Source of the DNA: Carposina sasakii
Lineage: Eukaryota; Arthropoda; Insecta; Lepidoptera; Carposinidae
Assembly (NCBI GenBank): GCA_014607495.2
Contig: CP053167.1
Span: forward strand, 496,001 to 560,000
Length of the DNA stretch: 64,000 nucleotides
Direction of reading: 5' to 3'
Shown here: in pieces, positions 41,659 to 53,039 of the stretch
How positions within the stretch are numbered: position 1 is the stretch's first letter
Layout of the letters: every line of letters begins with the position of its first letter
The notes under the pieces: model-generated
Told to the model about the DNA's origin: nothing
The model's input: only the letters and a program-made list of their open reading frames with translations
Database searches by the model: none
Made by a program: the position numbers and the translations under genes

Positions 41659-42118
41659 TGTATCGGTAAAACACAAAAATGTTCGGAACGAATCCGTGTC
41701 ACAGGCTGGGCCAATCAGAGCACGTTATCGTGCCATGTTTCTAAACCGAGCCAATAGAGGGCGCTAGGCTTCATGGCGAAAGTTTTAGAAGTTATTATTT
41801 CGGCGGCATTCCGCCATTACGTTTTTTCTTGTTGAACTAGTCCTGTTGAAAACGTAAAACTTTTTCCATCTTATCGTACCGACCTATACAATTTGTGTCA
41901 AAACGTCCGCCACCCGCGCACAAATCGAACTTTAATAAAGAAAACTTAACCTGTGAAGTACAAGTGAAGTGACTATCACATCCAACCACAAGTGAAGCGT
42001 ACGCTAGCAGCCGAACTCCAACCCTCAGCATCCATCACCAGGTAAGGTTTGGAACATTATGCTGATAGCCTACCCCTGTAACCAGTGTTCGTTCTACATT
42101 TTATCCGACTGCGTTACA
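41659..42118 (+). repeat. BEL LTR 1
   Basis: 460 bp, TGTATCGGTAAAACAC to GACTGCGTTACA. Contains AATAAA (around 41935). Followed by TGGTGCCGAAACC, the likely primer-binding site. Confidence 0.93.
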
Positions 42119-42730
42119 TTTTTGGTGCCGAAACCAGGGAATTTTTAGATAACCGTACCGTACCTACCTACCTGCACTTGCCACTTCAAAATCGTCAAAG
42201 TTTTCCGTTCATAATCGTGCTTACATCAATATTACAAGACATCTAACGTAATTATAACGGTTTGTAATTATTGATAAAGCAATTCACCTATCTATCTACC
42301 AAGTATTCATGCTTTCAAGTTGCCAGGATTTCATGTTAATTATTATATTATTATAATTGTTTCTTTATATAAATAAAGGATTGTATGTTCTTACCACAAC
42401 AAAATTATCAATGATAAGCAAACATAAATAGAATTAACCGGTTCAGTTACTTACATAACTTGTTTATTTTCTTATATTTTGTGTATGTGTAGTGAACTTT
42501 GTTTTTATAGTATTAAACCAATTGTTTTATGTGAATGCAACCTGTCTGTACATCTACCTCACATTTAAATTTGTTCATTGTTGTACTGGTTTACTTTCCA
42601 AGGCTATCTTACATAGTAAATTAAGTTATTGTTGTTGTGTTTATTTGTATGATAGGCAAGCAACTAATTGTTTGTGTGCCCATCTGAATTTATTTGTGTG
42701 TTCTAGTTCTTATTTTTTATTTCTTTGTTC
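42119..42730 (+). other. BEL unit 1 leader
   Basis: Starts with the primer-binding-like TTTTTGGTGCCGAAACC. AT-rich, no ATG-initiated ORF of note before gag. The open frame at 42492-42734 lacks an ATG. Confidence 0.6.
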
Positions 42731-44422
42731 ATGATGGCATATGCATTAAGGCATAAAGGCTCCGGTCATAAGGTTAAGGCCAAACTGTCTGAGGTTGAAG
42801 ACAGTGAAAGTCATTCCATAAAGGATATTCCAACGTTGAGAAGAAAACGTACTGTTGCATTCAACCGGTTGACAAAAGCTGCACATATAGGCAAATTAAT
42901 TCAAAATGATCCTTCACAATTAGAATTGTTTTTAGCATATTGTCGTGAGTTACCTAACATTGCACTTAGTTTTGAAGAAGCACATTATGCCCTGTTGGCC
43001 CTTCTTAGTGCTGCTGATGATGATGATGAAGGTATGCAGGAGAAATTTGATACCATGTATTTTGAAATAATGGGTCTCCAGTCTAGATACAGCTCATCAG
43101 ACTCAGAGTTGTCAAACCAACCAAAGGGTCATTCTACTAATGTTAGATTGCCTAAAATAACACTACCAAAATTCTCCGGTAATATCAAAGAATGGCCTGA
43201 GTTTATTGCAATCTACAATTCTCTTATTCATGAGTCATCGTCGCTTAGTGATATTGAGAAGTTTCATTATTTATCGTCGGTTTTACATGGTGAAGCTCAC
43301 AATATTCTCCGTACATTTCCCCTCACTGGTGAACATTACCGTGATGCATATACCACACTCGTTGCTCGTTTTGAAAACAGCCGTGACCTGGCGTTCACTT
43401 GTTGGCGGGATATTCTGCAAGTGACCTTTAAGGTAAATAATGCTCATGATTTCCGTCAATCGTTGGACATGATTGATGAAAATCTCATTGTTTTGAAAAG
43501 ATTAAACTTACCAACAAATCATTGGGATTTTATATTATGTTATCATATTTTGTCAAAGCTGGATGTCAAACTTCGCCGGGAATTCGATGAAAAGCACACC
43601 TCACCTATGCCCAAATATAAGGAACTTAACGCCTTTTTGCAGTCCAAATGTGAGGCCATGCTTCGAGATACCCATTTCGTCGACTCCAAACAGCCTGTAT
43701 CGAGTCATCACCGTGAGTATACCAAGCCATGCCTTTCACAGCCTTCACCGAAGCGCAGCATCATTGCATCTCACTCTCTCCTAGTGGCACCTTCCTCGAC
43801 ACCTACACCTTTATCAACCCGTAACGTCAACGTGAGGAAGGCGAGGCCAATCGGACCACCAGTAGCAAATATTGTTGGCAACGATGGGCCTTCGCAAAAT
43901 AAGGCAAGTGAGATCGAAGCTACTAAGCCGATTCGGAAGTGCTCTTTCTGTGGGGATAATCATAGTATCGTCACATGCACATCGTTTGCATCGAAATCTT
44001 TGGAAGAACGATTATCGATCGCATCCGAATGTCGATGGTGTTATAACTGTTTAAATTCGTCACATCAGCGACAACAGTGTGCGTCCATTTTTAGTTGCCA
44101 AAAATGTGGACGTAAACATCACACCTTATTGCACCCACACAAACCAGCTGACAGCTCCGATCCGGCGGCAGCTGCGGTTACTTTGGTTTCAAAGGAAAAT
44201 TTTCTAAGGGCGGATGCTCCTCCCACGTCCACGGTTCTGCTTGCAACTGCTCTCATACAGGTCAAGGATTCAGAAGGCGAATTTCAAACGTTTCGTGCCC
44301 TTTTCGACACCGGAAGCCAAAACAACTTCATAACCGAAGATGCTATGCATCGTCTTAAGTTAAAACCAACAGCATCTGCTATCAGCGTCAACGGCCTGGG
44401 GGATCTGCAGCTCCAATTTTAG
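42731..44422 (+). CDS. BEL/Pao Gag-protease part, unit 1
   Basis: The ATG at 42731 starts MAYALRHKG (the frame is open slightly upstream without ATG). It has the Pao-type Gag domain (PKITLPKFSGNIKEWPEF, SSVLHGEAHNILRTFP, about 135-240), zinc knuckles (CSFCGDNHSIVTC, CYNCLNSSHQRQQC, CQKCGRKHHTLLH, about 405-470) and an aspartic protease start (RALFDTGSQNNFI, about 530). The frame ends early at 44422 because a G run at about 44398-44402 has five G where unit 2 has six. BEL elements normally read gag and pol as one ORF, so unit 1 is split at the protease. Confidence 0.9.
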   Translation: MMAYALRHKGSGHKVKAKLSEVEDSESHSIKDIPTLRRKRTVAFNRLTKAAHIGKLIQNDPSQLELFLAYCRELPNIALSFEEAHYALLALLSAADDDDEGMQEKFDTMYFEIMGLQSRYSSSDSELSNQPKGHSTNVRLPKITLPKFSGNIKEWPEFIAIYNSLIHESSSLSDIEKFHYLSSVLHGEAHNILRTFPLTGEHYRDAYTTLVARFENSRDLAFTCWRDILQVTFKVNNAHDFRQSLDMIDENLIVLKRLNLPTNHWDFILCYHILSKLDVKLRREFDEKHTSPMPKYKELNAFLQSKCEAMLRDTHFVDSKQPVSSHHREYTKPCLSQPSPKRSIIASHSLLVAPSSTPTPLSTRNVNVRKARPIGPPVANIVGNDGPSQNKASEIEATKPIRKCSFCGDNHSIVTCTSFASKSLEERLSIASECRWCYNCLNSSHQRQQCASIFSCQKCGRKHHTLLHPHKPADSSDPAAAAVTLVSKENFLRADAPPTSTVLLATALIQVKDSEGEFQTFRALFDTGSQNNFITEDAMHRLKLKPTASAISVNGLGDLQLQF

Positions 44423-44424
44423 GG

Positions 44425-47400
44425 ATGATAAATTGTGACGTCGGCACAGATAATGACGTAAAGTTCAACCTGGATTTGCAGGTCTTACCTAAAACATGTG
44501 GGGATCAGCCAATCACAAAATTAACCACGTGCGACTGGTCTCATATCAATTCGCTACAACTAGCAGATCCTGGGTTTGACGTCCCGAGCCCCATCGATAT
44601 CCTTTTAGGTGCAGATGTTTTTGCTGACTCTCTTCTCACCCAACGCATCAAGGGCAACGCAACGCAACCTCGTGCATTCAACTCGGTGTTTGGATGGCTC
44701 TTACTCGGAAAAACACCTATAGCTACTGCAAGTGTGGCACTATTAGGTGCTGATCAGTATAGTCGTGACGAAGGCCTTTCTCGTATCGTGCAAAAATTTT
44801 GGGAACTCGACAGCATTCCACAATCTCACAATATATCTCCCAGTGACCAGTTGTGTGAGGATAAATTTCGTAACGAACATCTTCGCGATGAAACAGGTCG
44901 GTATGTCGTAGCACTTCCATTTAAGGAAAATTCGGAGCCCGTTTTTGAAGGTTCTCGTGATCTTGCTCTCAGGCGTTTCCATGCCATCGAACGTAGACTT
45001 TCTCGAGATCCTAATCTGCACCATCAGTATGTTGAATTTATGAATGATTATATACAATGTGGTCACATGTCACCAGTAACTGCCAAGAGAATGCATGAAG
45101 GGAAGTATTATATTCCACATCATTGTATTGTTCGTCCAGATAGTGCCACCACAAAATTGCGTGTGGTTTTCGATGCATCCGCGAAAGATCGAAATTCTAA
45201 ATCTTTAAATGATACTCTCTTAACAGGACCGAAGTTGCAATCTAACATCGTAGATATTCTGTTGCGATTTCGAGAACATGCAGTCGTATTCATGGCGTAT
45301 GTGAGACAAATGTATCGTCAAATTAACGTAATACCTGCCCATCGTGAGTATCAGCGAATTCTCTGGAGAGCGAACTCACAGGAACCTCTTCAAGAATACG
45401 AGTTGAATACTGTCACGTATGGTGTCTCTTCCGCCCCATTTCTAGCGTGTCGCATGATGCAGCAATTGGCGATCGATGAAGGTGATGCCTTCCCGTTGGC
45501 AAAAAAGGTACTTACAACCGACATTTATGTGGATGATGTAGTTACTGGTAACGGATCACTACTAGAAGCACAAAGGGCAAAATCACAAGTCATAGCACTT
45601 TTTAAACGTGGACATCTGGAATTGAGGAAATGGGCTAGTAACATACCTGAACTCTTATCGGATTTGTCTCCAAGTGATTGTCTGACAGAGGCAATATCGT
45701 TTGACGATAGTGAAAATACCTCGATCAAGGTTCTTGGTCTGAAATGGGAACCATCGTCCGATTGTTTTGTTTTTAACGTTCAACCATCTAATCAACCGTG
45801 TACCAAACGTACCATTCTCAGCGAGTTAGCACGAATCTTTGATCCACTAGGATTTTTATCACCACTTACCATTTCTATTAAATGTTTAATTCAAAAACTT
45901 TGGATCTTGGGCGCCGCTTGGGATGCATTACCGCCAGAAGAAGTTATATCTATCTGGAATGAATATCTGCAGCAAGTGTCTGTCCTTCGTAGTCTTAAGA
46001 TACCTAGACGTATAACAAATACCACTTTCCAATCATATGAGTTACACGGTTTTGCGGACAGTTCTCAAATCGCTTACGGAGCTGCCGTATACCTGCGTAT
46101 TGTAGAACGTGATGGCTCCACACACGTATTTCTTGTTTGTGCTAAAGCTCGTGTGGCCCCTTTAAAAAGTTTATCTATACCTCGTTTAGAACTGTGCGCG
46201 GCAGTATTACTAGCGGATCTCATACAGTTTGCCAAAAACACATTACATATCCCTATTGAGTCCATGACGCTTTGGACCGATTCGAGCGTTGTTCTTTCGT
46301 GGTTGCAATCTCATTCGTCTAGATGGACTACTTTCGTCGCCAACCGTGTCAGTCACATTCATGAGATTGCGTCAACTGAAAAATGGCGTCATGTACCATC
46401 GGCAGATAATCCCGCAGATATATGTTCTCGTGGTCAAATGCCAAAAGATTTAGTCCATAACTCGTTATGGTGGGCGGGACCGGAGTGGTTGTCTAAACCG
46501 TCGCATTTCTGGCCTGACACTCTACCAAGTTTCCCTACGGACAATGTGGTGTTAGAGGAACGCCACAAGACAACTTTGGTGACGGATTTCGTGGCGGTAC
46601 ATAATGTACATATCGTAGATCGCTTGCTTGAAAGATTCTCATCGTTCGATAAAATAACTCGTATTGTATCGTATGTCCTCCGATTTATCACCAAACAAAG
46701 GCCAGAAGGTTATTTCATTAGTGAAGAAGAACGTCATCGTGCAATAACCCGCATCGTAGCGCACGTTCAGAGTAGTCATTTTGCAAAAGAGATATCTCAG
46801 TTGAAATCTGAACAACCCTTGCAGAAATCGTTTCGCAAACTCAATCCTTTTCTGGACACCGAGGGTATTCTTAGAGTGGGAGGTCGAATTTCTCGCTCAG
46901 GTTTAGAATTCGAACATAAACATCCGGCTTTGTTACCATCCAACAGTCCTCTCACTTCATCTGTAATCGATAGTATCCATCGTAAATTTTGTCATCCGGG
47001 CCTTAATACCACGCAGTACTTGATTTTGCAACAGTTTTGGATTTTATCAGCAAAACGTGTCATTAGACATCATCTCTCCAAATGTATTCGTTGTCATCGT
47101 CTTCATCCTCAACCGTTGCAACCTTTCATGAGCGATCTTCCGTCTTTCCGCGTTAACCAGGCCAAACCATTTTCAATTGTAGGCGTCGATTTTGGTGGCC
47201 CATTCAAAATCAAACTGGGTTCTCATCGTGGTGCAAAATTGGATAAAGCATATTTATGTCTATTTGTATGCCTTAGCACCAAAGCTGTGCACCTAGAAGT
47301 TGTCTCAACCTTATCCACTGAGGGTTTCATTGCTGCCTTGCGTAGATTTATCTCACGACGTGGTCGATGCAACGTTATACACTCTGATTGCGGTACAAAT

Positions 47401-48045
47401 TTCGTAGGAGCACATAACCAATTATCATTATTGATGAAAGACGCTTGTAATTCTGAACGTGTTGAATTCAAATTTAACCCTCCTTCTGCCCCACATTTCG
47501 GTGGAGTGTGGGAAATCCAAATTAAGGCTGCAAAAACTCATTTGTATCGTGTCATAGGTGACCAAACGTTAACATTTGAGGAACTTTACACTTTGTTTAC
47601 TCAAATCGAAGCGGTATTGAATTCACGTCCGTTATGCCCGTTGAGTTCTGATCCTAACGATCTATCCGTCTTAACACCAGGGCATTTTTTAACATTGGAG
47701 CCCTTAACTTCTTTGCCGGAAACTGATTTCACCGAGACACGGATAAACCGTCTGAATCGATGGCAGCTAATACAATCCTTTCAGCAACGATTTTGGACAC
47801 GTTGGAAGCAAGAATATTTACATTCTTTAACACAACGCATGAAGTGGACTAACAATTGTCACCTGAAGTTAGATGCCTTAGTTTTGATCAAGGACGATGT
47901 TCGTCCACCATTGCAGTGGTCATTAGGTCGGGTAGTAGAGCTTCATCCGGGTCCAGACGGGGTGGCTAGAGTGGCAAGTGTACGGACCGCGACTAACATA
48001 CTCAAACGCCCATTAGTAAAGTTGTGTCCCTTACCTAGTGATTAG
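44425..48045 (+). pseudogene. BEL/Pao protease end, RT, RNase H and integrase, unit 1
   Basis: Continues in the shifted frame, so the ATG at 44425 is internal, not a start. It has the Pao-type RT (RVVFDASAKDRNSKSLNDTL, then the active site IYVDDVVTG at about 370), RNase H (HGFADSSQIAYGAAVYL, LWTDSSVVLSWL), the integrase zinc site (HRKFCHPGL to CIRCHRL), core (VGVDFGGPF, HSDCGTNFVGA, SAPHFGGVWE) and a DUF5641-type tail (PPLQWSLGRVVELHPGPDG). Stop at 48043-48045. Domains are intact; the only damage seen is the upstream shift. Confidence 0.9.
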
Positions 48046-48222
48046 TTAATTTGTTATTTGTTAAAAGTAATATTATTATTTCTTTCTTAGTATTAATTTT
48101 TGTTTTAACGTACTTACCTATTGGCGCATCCAATAGGCTTTAGCTTGTAATTTTTTTTTTGGTCCTTCGAGCCAGATTTTTATTTAGTCTAGAAAATACC
48201 ATATGTATTTTGGTGGGCGGTA
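48046..48222 (+). other. BEL unit 1 3' region with purine tract
   Basis: Non-coding; ends GGTGGGCGGTA directly before the LTR, a likely polypurine tract. Confidence 0.6.
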
Positions 48223-48682
48223 TGTATCGGTAAAACACAAAAATGTTCGGAACGAATCCGTGTCACAGGCTGGGCCAATCAGAGCACGTTATCGTGCCAT
48301 GTTTCTAAACCGAGCCAATAGAGGGCGCTAGGCTTCATGGCGAAAGTTTTAGAAGTTATTATTTCGGCGGCATTCCGCCATTACGTTTTTTCTTGTTGAA
48401 CTAGTCCTGTTGAAAACGTAAAACTTTTTCCATCTTATCGTACCGACCTATACAATTTGTGTCAAAACGTCCGCCACCCGCGCACAAATCGAACTTTAAT
48501 AAAGAAAACTTAACCTGTGAAGTACAAGTGAAGTGACTATCACATCCAACCACAAGTGAAGCGTACGCTAGCAGCCGAACTCCAACCCTCAGCATCCATC
48601 ACCAGGTAAGGTTTGGAACATTATGCTGATAGCCTACCCCTGTAACCAGTGTTCGTTCTACATTTTACCCGACTGCGTTACA
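48223..48682 (+). repeat. BEL LTR 2 (shared middle LTR)
   Basis: 460 bp. One visible difference from LTRs 1 and 3: ACCCGAC instead of ATCCGAC near the end. Confidence 0.93.
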
Positions 48683-49017
48683 TTTATTGGTGCCGAAACC
48701 AGGGAATTTTTAGATAACCGTACCGTACCTACCTACCTGCACTTGCCACTTCAAAATCGTCAAAGTTTTCCGTTCATAATCGTGCTTACATCAATATTAC
48801 AAGACATCTAACGTAATTATAACGGTTTGTAATTATTGATAAAGCAATTCACCTATCTATCTACCAAGTATTCATGCTTTCAAGTTGCCAGGATTTCATG
48901 TTAATTATTATATTATTATAATTGTTTCTTTATATAAATAAAGGATTGTATGTTCTTACCACAACAAAATTATCAATGATAAGCAAACATAAATAGAATT
49001 AACCGGTTCAGTTACTT
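48683..49017 (+). other. BEL unit 2 leader, left part
   Basis: Same as 42119-42452 apart from one extra base in the primer-binding region (TTTATTGGTGCCG); cut by the Sola-like element. Confidence 0.7.
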
Positions 49018-49711
49018 ACATCGCTACTTCGGGGAAGAAAGGGCGTAAAAGCCACTTTTGGCCAAAATGAGTTAATAATGCAACTTTGTTTAGTTTTCGA
49101 CGCTCTATCGATCTGTATATTTTAAATTTCAATATTCCCAAAAAAATGGCTTTTACCCCCATGATTTTTTTCTCACCAAAACCATTTTTATTAAAAAAAA
49201 TTGACGTATATGACATTATTTAATTATTTCAAATTAATAAGGGCGTATCACCATAGTATGAAAGAATATTTGGTCGTAAATACAATATTTATTACGTAAT
49301 GACTTTTACGACATTTTTACTTGGCAATTTAAATATGATTTGGCTTTTACGCCCTTGCACAAAAATAAAAACTTGGAGTTACAGCATTCAAATCGTAACA
49401 ATAACAATTTCTTTAGTCTAAAAATCGGAGAGTAATCATGTCATTTATCGTTGTCTCTTATGCGTACGTTAAACAGTCTTACAATGGAGTGAGATAGAAA
49501 CATAATTTATTTAGCCAATAAAGCGCGCGCGCTGCCGACGACACACGCACAAACACAATCGCAACCTGCATGTACACGACTTACCACAAGTGAAGTCCAC
49601 GTGTCCAATCTTGTCAGTCTGTCAATCGCAGTTTCTTTACCGGATTGTTATTGTTTACGTTCCGTTTGAATATTAATACAGTGCGAATAAGTTACTTGTT
49701 TAATTTAAAAA

Positions 49712-49806
49712 ATGGATAATACGAAGCCGAAAGCCTTGGATTCCTTGCTAAAAAGAAGGAATATCGTTAATGCATTATTACAAAGCCGTCGTCGTTCATC
49801 ACAAAG
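49712..49806 (+). CDS. Probable first exon of the Sola-like transposase
   Basis: Begins MDNTKPKALDSLLKRRN and ends at a strong donor, AAAG-GTAAGT. Thirty-one basic residues with no known domain. The next coding part of the element starts only at about 50617, after a foreign segment, so the middle of the gene was probably lost. Confidence 0.45.
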
Positions 49807-49909
49807 GTAAGTTTTAAGTAATAGTACAGTACCTATCTATTATTCTTGGCTCAAACTGTTTAGACGTGCTTACCTAATGTGATGTTTCTTTAGTTAGAGA
49901 TATTCGTAG

Positions 49910-50133
49910 TGTAGCGCGCCACCTATCTGACAGCGAGCGCGTTCGCGAGCGGCCTGCTCGCGTAGTCCGTTGCCCGCTAGGAGCTCTCTTGCAATTATGC
50001 TATATTTTACTTAATTTGTATGTATTGTTTGGTTCAGTCAATTTAATATAACTCCTACGTTAAAACCAGTGTTTCTTTTGCTGAAGAAGGTTCACGCCCA
50101 TCTGAAACGAAGCATACCATCTCGCTTCCCACA
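49910..50133 (+). repeat. LTR of another retroelement inside the Sola-like element
   Basis: Starts TGTAGCGCGCCACC and ends CGCTTCCCACA (224 bp), followed by AATGGCGCCCAACAGG, a textbook primer-binding site start (TGGCGCCCAAC). Confidence 0.65.
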
Positions 50134-50216
50134 AATGGCGCCCAACAGGGGGGGCGTGAAAATTTTTTTTCGGTAAATTTTCACTGTCTATCTTGAGAAG
50201 ATATTTTACAAGAGTG

Positions 50217-50610
50217 ATGCCCAAGAAGATGAGATCGCGTCGTCAGTCCGCAGACGACTTCACCGACGCGACCGCGACTAATAATATCCAAGAAGGAGGT
50301 AACCAATTAAGTATAGAGACAATGTTGTGTGAATTGCAAAGATCCCGTGCGATCATCGAACGACTCCTAGGCGAAAAACAAAGAGATGTACATTCCGGAA
50401 ACCTATCGTGCTGCACATCCCGCTTCTCCGGTGACGGCTGCGTTGACAGCTTCATTGACGCCGTGGAAGCCTACATGGAGTGCTGCAACGTCTCCGACGC
50501 CAACGCACTCAGGGGTATGTCCATGCTCCTGATCGGCCCTGCAGCAGTGTGGTGGCAAAGCGTTCGGTTCGAAGTACAATGCTGGAGCGACGTGACTGAC
50601 CGTTTAAGAG
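50217..50610 (+). pseudogene. Gag fragment following that LTR
   Basis: The ATG at 50217 starts MPKKMRSRRQSAD. The capsid-like part reads FSGDGCVDSFIDAVEAYMEC, NALRGMSMLLIGPAAVWWQS and DRLRGAYG, similar to Arc/gypsy-type Gag N-lobes. The reading runs straight into Sola-like coding sequence at about 50611. No 3' LTR follows, so this is an LTR-to-gag fragment, not a full insertion. Confidence 0.65.
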
Positions 50611-50616
50611 GTGCGT

Positions 50617-51660
50617 ATGGTTTCTAGCACATCAAAATTGAGTAATCATTATAATATTAATGGTACTTTGACAGCTAGCTTTGATTTACAAAAGGTATTG
50701 ACAACACCCCACGGAGATAGCATGTTGTTAGGGTACTCAAGAAAGTATGCAGTTTTTAATTTCACCATTTATGAAAGTGGAACTCAAAATGTGAATTGCT
50801 ACATTTGGGGAGAGTGTGACGGAAAACGAGGTAGCCAAGAAATAGCAACTTGTCTCTTTAAGTATTTACAAGAAGTTGACGAAAGAAAAATAAAAAAATT
50901 GATTTTATACTGCGATTCCTGTACAGGTCAAAATAAAAATAAAGTAGTTCTATCTGCCATAAACTATTACCTCAAAAAGTCCGTAAATTTAGAAACAATA
51001 CAGCTTAACTTTTTGTTGCCTGGACATACATACATGCCTGTTGATTCAGTGCATGCAACAATAGAACGAGAAATAAAAAAACTCACCGTCTGGAGTCCTT
51101 CCCAGTGGATGCCTTACATTGCTTCTGCCCGAAAACGGCCACGACCTTATCGTGTTATTGTCATGGAGCATAGTGATTTTATTAGTTGGGACGAACTAGC
51201 TACAAAGACTTTCACTAAGGAAACGCTAAAAAACATGCAATTTAAAAATATTCGGATTGCTACATTTAAGAAGAAGAATGTTGATCAAGTTGAAATTAAG
51301 TACTCCATGCATGAAGACACATCAGTACAAAAAGTCATTCTATTTGAAGTACCTGAAAAAAGGCCAAATACAAAAGGGAAATCTAAAGCGAGAGGAAGAC
51401 CTAAAAAAAATATTTGTTTAGATACAACTAATAATCACTGCCAAGCTGAAAAATCAAACGAATTTGTGTTGCGTAAGTTATATGACGCCAGATTACCAAT
51501 TTCGACTGCAAAATATAACGATTTAAAACTTCTTTGTGACAATCACACAATACCCAGACCGTTCCAACAAGATTTTTTGTCGCTGCCTCATTTTAAAACA
51601 GTAGTAGACCAATTACTAGATACCGACGAAGAAGACGATGTAGTAGAGGAATTAGAATGA
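50617..51660 (+). CDS. Sola-like transposase, C-terminal part
   Basis: Probable DDE nuclease of the enclosing element. Reads NCYIWGECDGKRGSQEIATC, LILYCDSCTGQNKNKVVLSA (Asp and NKN motif), FLLPGHTYMPVDSVHATIER (His, Asp and Glu), then a Lys-rich linker and an acidic C-terminus, stop at 51660. The homologous relic at 8103-8896 shows the same motif order. The 5' end of the true exon is unclear because of the Gag fragment, so the first ATG (50617) is only nominal. No internal stops. Confidence 0.65.
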   Translation: MVSSTSKLSNHYNINGTLTASFDLQKVLTTPHGDSMLLGYSRKYAVFNFTIYESGTQNVNCYIWGECDGKRGSQEIATCLFKYLQEVDERKIKKLILYCDSCTGQNKNKVVLSAINYYLKKSVNLETIQLNFLLPGHTYMPVDSVHATIEREIKKLTVWSPSQWMPYIASARKRPRPYRVIVMEHSDFISWDELATKTFTKETLKNMQFKNIRIATFKKKNVDQVEIKYSMHEDTSVQKVILFEVPEKRPNTKGKSKARGRPKKNICLDTTNNHCQAEKSNEFVLRKLYDARLPISTAKYNDLKLLCDNHTIPRPFQQDFLSLPHFKTVVDQLLDTDEEDDVVEELE

Positions 51661-52729
51661 ATGGGTACTTATCTACATTTTAATTTCATTAGAATAATGC
51701 ATGAATGATTAATAAGTAGAAGAAAGATTTATTTTACAAATTATAATTTAAAAAAAAGGTTAAACAAATAAGAAAAAGAAAAAAATATATAAGAAGAGAA
51801 AGAAGATGAATAAAAAGAAAGTAAAAGATAAAAAAAATAAAGAAGAATACGATTACAAGCAATAAAATTAAAAAAGTAAGAAAACGAAACAAAAAACAGA
51901 AAAGGAAATAGAAAAAAAGAAGATTACTAATTATTGTCAATTTGATTTGATTTATGAATGAATAAAACTGATTTGCATCTTAACTAAATTTATTTATTTA
52001 ATACACCAATACCTACCTAGTAGAATAAATTACAAACATACCATTATTTTATACTATTTTATCAATTTTAGTTAATTTATTTCTTAATTAATTAATATTA
52101 GATGATAGTAATTATTTATCACAGTTAACTTAAAATTTAAATTAATGAAAATAATCAAAGTTCAATTCAATTAAATCTTTTCTTTTGTTTCACTATTCAT
52201 GAATCGTGTGCATTTAACTTAACAGGTAGGTAACCTAATTCGTTATAATAAATTTTGTAATATAGAACTATGATAAATCAGATAATAATAATTATTATGC
52301 TATTATTTTGAGCTTCTATGCACCTTAATTTCAATATTCACCACATTAAATCTTACAAAATTATAATAATTGTAGGTTTACTCACGATAATTGTTATAAG
52401 TGGTGCAGTCATTACGACCTTTTCACTGTCTAAAGATGGTTTATACGACACGATGTATGTTAGCATTATAGATATTTGTGGATTTACGTCCTATAGTACG
52501 TATTTATAGACGGTGTAAAAGCCATTTTTATTAAAATTTTGGGTCGTAAATCCATCCTATCTTCTAAACCATAAGGTCTACTTAAAATTAAGCTTCTTGA
52601 TATTAAAGAGCACTTAAATGCAAGTAAATATCACCAATTCATTCGAATTTAACTCTATTGCAAAAAAAGTTATTTTCCAAAATTTAAAAAAAAAAACGTT
52701 TTTTCGCTCCCCTGTAAAGTTGCTATTTT
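51661..52729 (+). other. 3' non-coding part of the Sola-like element
   Basis: AT-rich; a purine run (A/G) at 51760-51920 creates a long spurious minus-strand hydrophobic ORF. Subterminal motif copy near 52508. Confidence 0.5.
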
Positions 52730-53039
52730 GGCTTTTACGCCCTTTCTTCCCCGAAGTAGCGACATAACTTGTTTATTTTCTTATATTTTGTGTATGTGTA
52801 GTGAACTTTGTTTTTATAGTATTAAACCAATTGTTTTATGTGAATGCAACCTGTCTGTACATCTACCTCACATTTAAATTTGTTCATTGTTGTACTGGTT
52901 TACTTTCCAAGGCTATCTTACATAGTAAATTAAGTTATTGTTGTTGTGTTTATTTGTATGATAGGCAAGCAACTAATTGTTTGTGTGCCCATCTGAATTT
53001 ATTTGTGTGTTCTAGTTCTTATTTTTTATTTCTTTGTTC

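Larger units (their letters stand above)
49022..52761 (+). mobile_element. Sola-like DNA transposon, 3740 bp, ACAT duplication, with captured LTR-gag fragment
   Basis: Terminal repeats of 33 bases are perfect (outer part CGCTACTTCGGGGAAGAAAG), flanked by ACAT (49018-49021, 52762-52765). The uninterrupted sequence in unit 1 has a single ACAT at that point. A 4-bp duplication and a transposase with an NKN/GHT...D motif set point to Sola, by recall. Subterminal copies of GGGCGTAAAAGCC-like units occur at about 49040, 49143, 49238, 49340, 52508 and 52730. Confidence 0.8.

Noticed and set aside
39769..41676. Host craniofacial-development-like gene (common database label for such endonuclease proteins)
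   Set aside because: Endonuclease plus RT in one frame, (TGA)n tail and interruption by LTR elements show an RTE retrotransposon.
42492..42734. 80-residue hydrophobic frame in the BEL leader, present in both units (also 52801-53043)
   Set aside because: No ATG; identity between units only reflects the recent duplication.
48401..48595. 64-residue minus-strand ORF found three times (also 41837-42031 and 58709-58903)
   Set aside because: Antisense frame of the BEL LTR, repeated because the LTR is repeated.
51734..51940. Hydrophobic minus-strand ORF (Phe/Leu-rich)
   Set aside because: Arises from a plus-strand purine run.
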